Assembly (NCBI RefSeq): GCF_945859705.1
Contig: NC_079134.1
Location: 119,722,620 to 119,786,619, forward strand
Direction: 5' to 3'
Source: Episyrphus balteatus
Lineage: Eukaryota; Arthropoda; Insecta; Diptera; Syrphidae
DNA: 64,000 nucleotides
Part shown: piece by piece, positions 56,105 through 64,000 of the stretch
Numbering within the stretch: position 1 is the stretch's first letter
Layout: each line of letters starts with the position of its first letter
Position numbers and translations under genes: made by a program
Notes under the pieces: model-generated
Told to the model about the DNA's origin: nothing
Database searches by the model: none
The model's input: only the letters and a program-made list of their open reading frames with translations

Positions 56105-56537
56105 GTTTGTGGGGAAGACTTGGAGAGATTTGCTTAAGTCTGTCTGTTAACCCGCGAACCTTTTAGAGGTGAGTAAAACAAAGATACTTGACTGATATCC
56201 TCGAATAGCATGCGGTTCCAATCACTCCTAGATTTGGTCCATAGGTTTAGTCTAGTGCACGATAATTCATGCTAGAGTGGTTTGAGAATATCTTCAAGAG
56301 TTTAATATGCCAGTTTTGCATTGACCACACAGAAATTCGGATTTAAATTCAATAGAACATGTCTAAGAAATGTCGAAGAGATGCATTCGCGACCGAAATC
56401 TATCTCCAAGTAAGCTTGATCAATTGAAAACTGCACTGAAGGAAGAGTTACAACAAAACCTTCAAAAGCTGATTCGTGCAATGAACAGACGACACCAGCT
56501 TATCACATGCACTAGAGGAGACAATACCAAATATTGA
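56105..56537 (+). pseudogene. Tc1-like transposase pseudogene, C-terminal half
   Basis: Plus-strand readings follow a Tc1-family transposase from mid-domain to the end. Near 56107 VCGEDLERFA parallels the VWR.PGERF block. Near 56262 ARVV*EYLQE parallels the DNARPHRARVV..YL region of the second catalytic Asp. Near 56330 NSDLNSIEHV parallels SPDLNPIEHVW. The tail reads RDRNLSPSKLDQLKTALKEE, then LIRAMNRRHQ and TRGDNTKY before the TGA at 56535-56537, a full natural C-terminus. At least four stops and probable frameshifts interrupt it, and the N-terminal HTH domains are missing. The 3' flank (56585-56627) matches an orphan fragment at 25727. Confidence 0.8.
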
Positions 56538-57710
56538 ATAAAATTATTGGAAAGAACTGTCACTTGCTTCCATTAAAAAAAGCGGAGCGGAGGAAGCACA
56601 ATACTGTTGCAAGGTCGGGATTTTTCGAATGGTAATGTTTTTTTTTGTCAGTGGAGCCGCAATTGCATATACATTTATTTAACAATTATATTTTAAATGT
56701 GAGGCAAAGTAAACTATTTTCTTTGAAATATTTTGTTTAGTCACTCTTAAAAGCTTTCATACGTAAAAAGTGTCCCTTTACCTGGATCCACAGGTACGTT
56801 CTACAACTTAAAGCAAACATTTACATACGTACGTACTTGAACCACACAAATACCAAAATCTCATGTAGCGAGCCCCATCAATCCAAAATGATAAACGAAA
56901 TTCCCTAGCTGGGGTAATTAAAATAAAAGCGTCGAGAGAATTTCAAATCAACAAAACATTATGAAACGTTTAATAAAAATCAACAAAGAAGAATAAATTA
57001 AAAACAAAAAAAAAAAAAAACACCGAAAAAAAGCAGAAATGATAAACAAATTTCTTTAACACAACATCCTGAGAATGTCTGAGAGATATTCCTCAAAAAA
57101 TTATTCATTAATCAAGTACCTACACAAACAAAGCTACACACTTAATCTCTGCAAGACCTATTCCACACAGATCAAAGAAATTTTGTAAATAAGTAAGTTA
57201 TATTTTTTTTAAAGCTAAATGCCATCGTTCTACTGATGAAACCAACACCGCCCCCAGCTGCGAAGCCACAGCAGTGGACGAACGCGTTCTGCTTCCCACT
57301 TCATACCTTTCTAAGGTTGCCAATGTGAATGAAGATTTATACAACCTGCATTATTGCCTGACCCCTAAATATTGCTCAGGGGTAAAAATGGTTTACTTAA
57401 TTCTATCAGACGTAGTATACCTATTCGGAAAGAAAAACGTTCGGTATTTCCCAAATAACAGTGAAAATTAATTTTGCTTTCTTTTCAAAATTCAAACGAA
57501 ACAAGAAGTGTTGTGCGAATTTGTATTAGGGGTTTATATTAAAATTATGTTGGACACACACTTTTTTATTTATTTTTGGTTTACAATACTGTGTAATTAA
57601 ATTGTTCTTATTATACAAAACTATAGGAATGGATCGGAGTTTAAATTTTTCATCTTTAGTAATAGGTACTTTATGTTTTTTTTTTAAGAACTTATAATAA
57701 ATAACAAAAG
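56538..57710. other. Tc1 3' flank, then unassigned
   Basis: 56580-56650 is the 3' flank of the Tc1-like copy, ending near TTTTTTTGTCAGTGG, a plausible TIR end. Beyond it no gene or repeat is recognised; the 65-codon frame 57274-57471 (plus) has no domain. Confidence 0.35.
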
Positions 57711-58441
57711 GGAGCGTATCGGAATCCCGCTTTTTAAAACTTCGTTTTTCGAAAATCCCGAAAAAAAAGTTTCAAAATCCCGTTTACTAAAATACCGCTT
57801 TTTTAAATCCCGTTTTCTGAAATCCCGCATTTTAAAATCCCGTCAAATCCCGAAAATCCAAAATACATGCTTAATTCACAAATAAAAAATCATGAGAAAT
57901 AGACAAATGTGATACTAAAAATAAATCAATTAACAAACTAATATTTACTTTAAAGTTTCAGAAGAACAATCAAATCGTGATAATCCCATAGATTAATAAT
58001 AACATAAAATGATCACAACACCTTAAATTAACTACACACTACATAACCAAAAGAAATTTCATTTAAAAATATTTCAACTTATATTTGGATGCATTTCAAC
58101 AATTTTGATATTTAAATAAATGAAATTTCTTTTACTTGTGAACTCAATTTAAGGCTTTAATCATTTTATGTTTTTATAAAAGAAATACCGTTTTCATAAT
58201 GTGTTGAAGGTACATATTGTGTATGCTTTACAACGCAAAAAAACTGTTTTACTAATTTTTGTCTATTTATCATGATTTTTTTATTTGTGAATTAAGCATG
58301 TGATTTGACAGGATTTTAAAATGCGGGATTTCAGAAAACGGCATTTAAAAAAGCGGTATTTTAGTAAACGGGATTTTGAAACTTTTTTTTTCGGGATTTT
58401 CGAAAAACGGGATTTTAAAAAGCGGGATTCCGATACGTTCC
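57711..58441. mobile_element. Foldback element with AATCCCG/CGGGATT arrays
   Basis: The arms 57711-57907 and 58255-58441 are inverted copies (ends GGAGCGTATCGGAATCCCGC and, complemented, GGAACGTATCGGAATCCCGC). The left arm repeats AAATCCCG about nine times with variable spacing; the right arm carries the complementary CGGGATT series. A CATGCTTAATTCACAAATAA stretch is at the inner edge of both. About 350 bp of AT-rich loop separates them. A clear TSD was not found. The right arm plus its flank is duplicated 1,031 bp downstream. Confidence 0.75.
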
Positions 58442-58720
58442 TACAAATAAAAAATTTGTTTTTGATAATACAAACAAATCTTTTTAAATGGTTTTGACTT
58501 TTGAAACAAACAAACAAACAAACAAACAAACAGTTAGACTTTTAACTTCTTTTATAAATATCAATTTTTGGAACAAAAATATAAAAATATTAGAGCCGTT
58601 AAAAAAAAAAACGATTTTTTAGTAAAAATTGCTACCCTCATGTAACTTAACTTTAATTTACAATAAGAACGAAGGATCAAAAGATCAAAGGCAAAACCAT
58701 TACTTTAAGTAAAATTATAG
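58254..58720 (+). repeat. Segmental duplication, copy 1
   Basis: It runs from the inner edge of the foldback right arm through CGATACGTTCCTACAAATAA, a (CAAA)n microsatellite (58505-58531) and GAACGAAGGATCAAAAGATC to AAGTAAAATTATAG. Nearly identical to 59285-59721. It is followed at once by Penelope-like coding relics. Confidence 0.9.
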
Positions 58721-58992
58721 ACTTAACCAAGACGAATCATAAATTCGACTCACGAAAGATTTCAAAAATACTAAAAGCAGACAGTAAAATTTATGATTTG
58801 GAGTTAATTTTTCGTGATCACCACATGAAGGTTCATTGGTACCTATTTTCGATATTCTTCTATTCAATTTGCATACATTTGATAAAGCCGTTATATTCTC
58901 ATTTATGTGACCTTTTTGGTAATATAAAGATTTTTACTGTAGGCTTTAAATCTTCCAATACGATGAGAACAAATATATGGATAAAACTATGA
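58721..58992 (+). pseudogene. Penelope-like element relic: region between RT and endonuclease
   Basis: The plus-strand frame open to 58992 includes LYSHLCDLFGNIKIFTVGFK and SSNTMRTNIWIKL. This resembles the stretch after the RT thumb of Penelope-like elements (L...L...F....+.V.FK..N.LR......KDK), which leads into the GIY-YIG endonuclease. The frame then stops at TGA, although MKTNPITTKT follows as if the linker continued. Penelope-like elements prime reverse transcription at target sites and often carry hammerhead motifs. This assignment leans on the GIY-YIG piece at 59730-60050, from which it is separated by the duplicated block. No RT catalytic motifs remain. Confidence 0.5.
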
Positions 58993-59284
58993 ATGAAGAC
59001 AAATCCTATCACAACAAAAACATTACTGTTAGAAAAAGAGCCAAGTTCTCCTATGTTGAAATTATGCTGGCACAAAAAGTACTGAGATGTAAAAGTGTAC
59101 CAAGTTTGGGTTCAAATTCGTATCAATAAAATTTTGATTGTTCTATTGACAATTTTTCTTTTAATTACCGATTTTTAAAGTTATTTCAAAAATTGCCAAG
59201 TAAACAATCAAAATTTTATCCTATCACCATATAAACCATGGTTGAAAATATTGCCAGATAAAAATGAAAAAACAATTTTTTTAC

Positions 59285-59721
59285 AATTTTTGCCTATTTC
59301 TCATGATTTTTTTATTTGTGAATTAAGCATGTGATTTGACAGGATTTTAAAATGCGGGATTTCAGAAAACGGCATTTAAAAAAGCGGTATTTTAGTAAAC
59401 GGGATTTTCGAAAAACGGGATTTTAAAAAGCGGGATTCCGATACGTTCCTACAAATAAAAAATTTGTTTTTGATAATACAAACAAATCTTTTTAAATGGT
59501 TTTGACTTTTGAAACAAACAAACAAACAAACAAACAGTTAGACTTTTAACTTCTTTTATAAATATCAATTTTTGGAACAAAAATATAAAAATATTAGAGC
59601 CGTTAAAAAAAACGATTTTTAAGTAAAAATTGCTACCCTCATGTAACTTAACTTTAATTTACAATAAGAACGAAGGATCAAAAGATCAAAGGCAAAACCA
59701 TTACTTTAAGTAAAATTATAG
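59285..59721 (+). repeat. Segmental duplication, copy 2
   Basis: It matches 58254-58720 at an offset of 1,031 bp. Differences are few: loss of about 23 bp (the GAAACTTTTTTTTTCGGG segment), fewer CAAA units (59514-59535) and scattered substitutions. It contains only the right arm of the foldback, so it was not produced by transposition of the whole element. It joins directly to the GIY-YIG relic at its right border. Confidence 0.9.
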
Positions 59722-59729
59722 GCACTACC

Positions 59730-60050
59730 GTGCCCCTTGATATAATTTTCCAAATAAATTGCTTAGATGGTAGAAATCCCTATCCTGCGGTTTATGTTGG
59801 GACCCATAAACATTAATTAAAAAACGTAATTGCTAGACATAAGTCGGATATCAGATACCTAAGGAAACTCTCAAAGAATAACATAAGCGTTACATTCTTA
59901 GGAAACCAGATTTTAATAACGTTAAAATAATGCTATATGCAAAAAACTACTCAAAAAGGATGTTAATTGAAATGCTCCACAATTCCACATACAAAGTAAT
60001 GAAAATGTTGTAAATAAGAGCTGTGATTGCCATTACGTCTGAGTAAAATT
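59730..60050 (+). pseudogene. Penelope-like element relic: GIY-YIG endonuclease domain
   Basis: The plus-strand reading gives AVYVGTHKH*LKNVIARHKS, then DIRYLRKLSKNNISVTFLGN, and in a shifted frame AKNYSKRMLIEMLH. This follows the GIY-YIG domain of Penelope-like retroelements: the YVG core (YIG equivalent, 59789-59800), the L..RI..H(K)SD.R block with the catalytic-helix Arg position replaced (V-I-A), and the N..KR...E.+HI block with the catalytic Glu retained. This nuclease nicks target DNA for priming. One internal stop, one frameshift and stops near 60012 make it non-functional. The upstream CLDGRNPYP is the usual C..C..-type lead-in with one Cys lost. Confidence 0.75.
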
Positions 60051-60535
60051 TATAGGTATTCAGCTAGAATCACAAACTTTTACTCTTCATTTTTATATTT
60101 AAAAAGTTGTTTGATTTTATTTCCAATAAGTTTGAACTTTTTTAATTTTTTGAAATCATTTAATATTTTACTCGTCAACAAATTTGTTTCTGTTATTTAG
60201 GTTAAAAATTTAATTTTATATATGTAAGTTGTTTTAAAGGCTCTCAAAATTTTAAAATTAATTTTGTACTAATTTGTTTGACTATATCATGAAATATTTC
60301 AATTAAAAATAAGTAAATGATAATGACAACAGATGCCATAACTCCTGCTTCATAATGTTTGCTTATGTTTTTACACATTACTGTTACAGTGTACATGTTT
60401 ATTTGTATCTGTAAAATAAGTTTAATATAAGAGGTTAATTTAAGGCGGAGGATTAAGTTTTCCCCGTGACCAGCGATTGTGATAAATTAAATTAAAAGCA
60501 ATGTTTCTATTTTAAAAATATATTAACTAAGCAAT
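60051..60535. other. Unassigned AT-rich stretch
   Basis: No gene or repeat recognised between the Penelope-like relic and the next element. Confidence 0.4.
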
Positions 60536-61341
60536 GTTTAATTAGGGTATAGTTTGTTTCGCTTTTCTTATTTCGGTTATTGGTTGTTTCGTCTTAGTCG
60601 ATTCGCTATTTTATTGTTTCGTATTTTTGTTGTTTAGTTTTTTATTTATTTCGTTTTTCCTTATTTCGACAAACTTATACTCCGTTTTCTTATGACTTCG
60701 TTTTTAGTTTATTTTGTTATTGATTACTTCGTTTTTTCATTATTTCGTTTTGGAATTAAGTCGCCTTTAGTTCACTTGGACTTTTATTATTTCGCCACCA
60801 ATTGTTTCGCCCATTTTTTTGTGGATGTTAATAGCCTAAGGGCGTTAAAATTCGCGCGAATTTTAACGCCCTTAGGCTATAAACATCCACAAAAAAATGA
60901 CGAAACAAATGGTGGCGAATAATTCGCGTCATTTTTAGTGCCTGTTAATTTTAAAAATGCCCAAAAAATAAAAAAACAACGAATTCGTTACAATTTAAGG
61001 TAACAGATCTCTTATATTAAAACGATTTGCTTATCTTTAATCCAAAAGTCTTCAAAACCCAAAACAATCCACAAAACTGAAGACGGAATAACCAGATGCC
61101 AAAATAAACTAAAAGCGAAATGAACCTTGGCGAAACAACTCATTGGACTTGTAATGAAAATGCGAAATAAATAAAAATCAAGAAGACACAAGGCGAAGTT
61201 ATAGTTGGGCGAAGTGATCGAAATACGAAGTAAACGAAAAACCAAATAAAGGATGGCGAAATAATCAAAAATAATTGTGTCAAAAACGAAATAACAGAAA
61301 TCGAAGTAAAAAGGGCGAAACAATAGGCACCCGTTTTATTA
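60536..61341. mobile_element. Foldback-like element of TTTCG repeats, ~9-bp TSD
   Basis: The element is 60545-61332. Ends are GGGTATAGTTTGTTTCGC and, complemented, GGGTGCCTATTGTTTCGC. GTTTAATTA (60536-60544) and GTTTTATTA (61333-61341) look like a 9-bp TSD with one mismatch. The left arm is packed with TATTTCG / GTTTCG words, the right arm with CGAAATAA / CGAAGT complements. The centre is a near-perfect palindrome of about 140 bp. Superfamily is uncertain (a 9-bp TSD would suggest MULE-like). Frames 60692-60922 and 61012-61323 are by-products of the repeats. Confidence 0.7.
60785..60925. repeat. ~140-bp near-perfect palindrome, centre TTCGCGCGAA
   Basis: 60812-60855 pairs with 60856-60899 almost without error around 60855/60856 (GCCTAAGGGCGTTAAAATTC / GAATTTTAACGCCCTTAGGC). 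With single-base indels the pairing extends out to 60785 and 60925 (TTCGCCACCA / TGGTGGCGAA). No loop is left at the centre, an extreme cruciform-forming structure. Confidence 0.9.
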
Positions 61342-62201
61342 TTATTAAGATACAAAATTGATTGTTTTTTAACTGAGAAATGATATTAAATTTTTTAACT
61401 AACAAGGGTGTTTCTTATCGAAACATTATGTGTTTTCACAAAGAACCAAAAATCATTTTTATAAGGGACAAAAAAAAAAAAAACACAGTTTAGGCTTGTA
61501 AGTCAAGGCTGATCGAAGTCCTAGCCATGAAAATCCCATGCATATCGAAAATCGAACAAAGTGTGACAATACTCAATAATTACGCACACGTATATAGCAT
61601 GTTCAATGACACATTTTTGGCACTCAGCTAAAGCGAATTCTTTGGTAGGTATTAAAAATTCAGTCTGCTTGCATTGCAGCGGTCTGTCATAATTCATTTT
61701 GATTCAAAAAATCCGATCAAATCAATCTCATTACCAATTCGACACAAGAGGTCATTAGACCGATAATTTACATGCTGGCGTTTTCTCATTTGCGTCATGA
61801 ATCATTATGTTTAGGTGTAGCGACTTAGACTTAAAAATAAATAATATAAAATGCACAAATGTGTTGTACCTTCTTGCTGTTATATTTTAAAGTGGTTTTA
61901 CAAACACATAGTATTGACTATGTTTTTATATACCAAAAATAAAAATGTGTGACACTCAAAATATAAGCGGGAGGTGAACTATCACGTTTTGTAGAGCTTG
62001 TTGCACTGATTACATAGTTAAAAATTCCGTAAAACCCCCAAAATCTGGACTTTAGGCAAAAAACGAAGAAATAGTAACGGAATAATGAGGACCAGAGTTA
62101 TGCGCGTCTAAGTTATGAAAAACCGAAGTTATGAAAAACAGAGCTATGAACACCAAAGCTTTTTTTTTTTGGAACGATTTTTTGTGTGTATATAGGCTAA
62201 G
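61342..62201. other. Unassigned; short tandem at 62110-62158
   Basis: No gene recognised. At 62110-62158 AAGTTATGAAAAACCG-type units of 16-17 bp occur about three times with decay. A poly-A run is at about 61470. Confidence 0.4.
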
Positions 62202-63490
62202 TCTGAGAACAGGGGCGTACACTCCCTTGGGGCAAGCGGGGCGACTCCCCGGGGCCCCCGACCGACCTCAGGGCCCCCACTGAAGACAATGCAGAGAAGG
62301 AAACTGTTAGCATAAATTGAGTTACGAAGTAAATTAAAATAAGTTTGAATCACTTCGGATACAAGGGAGACAAATTATGTCATTCAGTGTAATGTATAAT
62401 GTAGCCACAAATTATATATTGATTTGATAAAAAGGTTACCCCAGGGGCTCCAAAAGGAAATAAACTGCTTTTTTAAAAGAAAAATTATAATTTTACCTTA
62501 GGGCCCCAAAAAATATTACTTGAAAAATCTTTGCAACCACAAATAATACATTAGGGGCCCCAAAAAAGCAAAAAACAACTTCAAGCCAGGGCCCTGCAGG
62601 GACCCCAAATGCCTTTACTTCAGTACTTAAAAAAAAATTAAGTTAAAAAAAAATTGTTTTTTTTGCCCCAACATAAATACGTCAGGGCACAAACTAAAAA
62701 CATTACGTTATTGGTGGCATTCCGAATATTACATCAGAACAGAGGCTTCAATACCTATTAATTCTTGGCTCCAAAAAAATTATATTATATTTTAGGGGCC
62801 TCTAAGCACTTAATTTTTATAATTTTAAGACCCCAAAAATTATTTTTCAGGGGCCCCAAAAGAAATAAACTATGTTTGATGATGGAAAATCAAATGTGTA
62901 CACATTACTTTAGAACAGAGACCCCAAGAACTATCAATTCTAAGCTAAAAAAATTTTATTTTAGGGGTCTCTTAATATTTAATTTTAGTTTTTCCGGGGC
63001 CCCAAAATAAAAAAAAAATGTCTGATGATGGAAACTCAAATATGTATTTATTACTTCAGAACAGAGGCCCCAAGAACTATCAATTCTAAGCTTCAAAAAT
63101 TTTTATTTTAGGGGCCGCTAAATATTTAATTTTGAGGGCCCCAAAATGAATTTTTCAGGGGCCCAACAATAAAAAAAATTATGTTTGATGATGGAAAATC
63201 AAATATGTACATGTACATATTACTTCAGAACAGGGGCCCCAAGAACTATCAATTCTAAGCTAAAAAAAAAATTATTATAGGGGTCTCTAAATATATCATT
63301 TTAGGCAAAGTGCATTACGAACATATTAAAACATTAAAATAAACCTAAAAATATTTAAGCCATAAAAAAAAAATGTATGGCGTATACATACTTTTTTTTT
63401 TATCTTAAGGGCCCCCAAATATGAAAGGGGCCCCAAAATTTAGTCTTGCCCCGGGGCCCCGACGACTCAACGTACGCCACTGTCTGAGAA
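62202..63490. mobile_element. 1,273-bp hAT element with 8-bp TSD TCTGAGAA
   Basis: The element is 62210-63482 between exact TCTGAGAA copies (62202-62209, 63483-63490). Ends are CAGGGGCGTACACTCCCTTG and, complemented, CAGTGGCGTACGTTGAGTCG. Subterminal GGGGCAAG..GGGGCC blocks face each other at 62230-62260 and 63440-63470. The interior is filled with GGGGCCCC-bounded tandem units. No transposase. A truncated relative starts at 15939. The 81-codon frame 62765-63010 is a by-product. Confidence 0.85.
62733..63310. repeat. Four tandem ~150-170-bp units inside the hAT element
   Basis: The block (T)ACTTCAGAACAGAGGCCCCA, AGAACTATCAATTCTAAGCT, TTTTAGGGGTCTCT, TATTTAATTTT and GGGGCCCCAAAA recurs with starts near 62733 (degenerate), 62906, 63052 and 63223. 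The word TG(T)(T/C)TGATGATGG marks three of them at 62873, 63019 and 63182. Confidence 0.85.
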
Positions 63491-64000
63491 TCTAACAAGA
63501 GTTATTTTCATAAAACTAAATGGTGCGCGACAGTTTTTAAATTACTTAAGGCCTAAGTTAGGCAGACGTTTATGAAAACACACCAAACCACCTATAACAT
63601 CTATGAGACGAAAGCTTAACCGAAAAAAAAAAATAAACTAATTTTGACTGCGTATTTCATCAGTTCTATTGAAAAGTTTTATTATTTGTGAAAATAAAAT
63701 TATCAAGATATAAATATATTAATCAGAAATGGACTTAATTCAAAGGGGACTGCACTGGAAGCTTTGAATTAAAAATAGAACTATCAAAATCGGTTCACCC
63801 AGTCGAAAGTTCTGAGGTAACAAACATAAAAAAGAAATACAGTCGAATTTAGAACCTGTACCTTTTTAGAAGTTGACAGCAAATTTTAGGAATGGAGGTA
63901 TAACCAAAATGAGAGTATACATATGCAGGTTTATAACGTTTTAAAGTGCCTTGCAGCTTCAATTCGCGGCTTTATATTGTTTTCATGGGGATCAAAAAAG
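63491..64000. other. Unassigned right flank
   Basis: AT-rich sequence with no gene, TIR or array that I can support. Confidence 0.4.

Noticed and set aside
57711..58441. hAT assignment with an 8-bp TSD
   Set aside because: The flanks (AATAACAAAA and TACAAATAAA) do not form an exact 8-bp repeat, so it is left as a foldback of unknown class.
61012..61323. 103-codon Phe/Tyr-rich frame
   Set aside because: By-product of CGAAATAA-type repeats in the right arm of the foldback-like element.

Overview
This window is AT-rich metazoan nuclear DNA, almost certainly from an insect and most likely a fly (Diptera). There is no prokaryotic gene organisation: no operons, no long ORFs and no ribosome binding sites. 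The reasons for the fly call are the density and type of transposable elements (hAT, Tc1/mariner, PIF/Harbinger-like, Transib, Penelope-like, non-LTR), a TCAGT initiator with an upstream GAGA-type motif, and short split exons with canonical GT/AG signals. The species cannot be named from the sequence.

Genes are sparse and lie on the minus strand. A 67-codon first coding exon (39717-39917) starts MGCAPS, the N-terminal signature of the PDE8 cyclic-nucleotide phosphodiesterases, and ends at a GTAAGT donor in phase 0. About 8.5 kb downstream on the same strand, a 100-bp open segment (31161-31260) has matching AG and GTAAGT borders and a compatible phase. Further downstream (20306-21450) lies a repeat-poor, relatively GC-rich block with initiator, GAGA and donor signals that looks like an alternative promoter and untranslated first exon. 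The simplest reading is that roughly 20-40 kb of the window is the 5' part and large introns of one minus-strand gene, possibly Pde8. I see no exon in 1-20 kb or 41-64 kb.

The rest is mainly mobile DNA, much of it recognisable from terminal inverted repeats (TIRs) plus target-site duplications (TSDs). hAT-type elements with exact 8-bp TSDs lie at 6856-8116, 8891-10072, 16967-17469, 18058-18688, 35811-36720 and 62210-63482, with a truncated relative at 15939. PIF/Harbinger-like elements with TTA TSDs lie at 11882, 29979, 46832, 50252 and 50391. TA-flanked or foldback elements lie at 510, 1613, 17573, 22578 and 35411. Coding relics are Tc1-like transposase (15.2-15.7 kb and 56.1-56.5 kb), two non-LTR retrotransposon pieces (33.1 kb plus; 39.0-39.5 kb minus) and a Penelope-like element with a GIY-YIG domain (58.7-60.05 kb).

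Four things stand out. (1) A Transib-type element (53679-55392) has CGACG TSDs and CACAGTG termini, followed by nonamer-like A-tracts at 12 bp on one end and 23 bp on the other, mirroring the 12/23 asymmetry of V(D)J recombination signals. (2) A hammerhead-ribozyme-like core on the minus strand (38443-38477) sits in the loop of a perfect 61-bp inverted repeat inside a small insertion. (3) Several non-autonomous elements are filled with short tandem copies resembling their own terminal motif. (4) A duplicated block of about 440 bp is joined to two different segments of a broken Penelope-like ORF.
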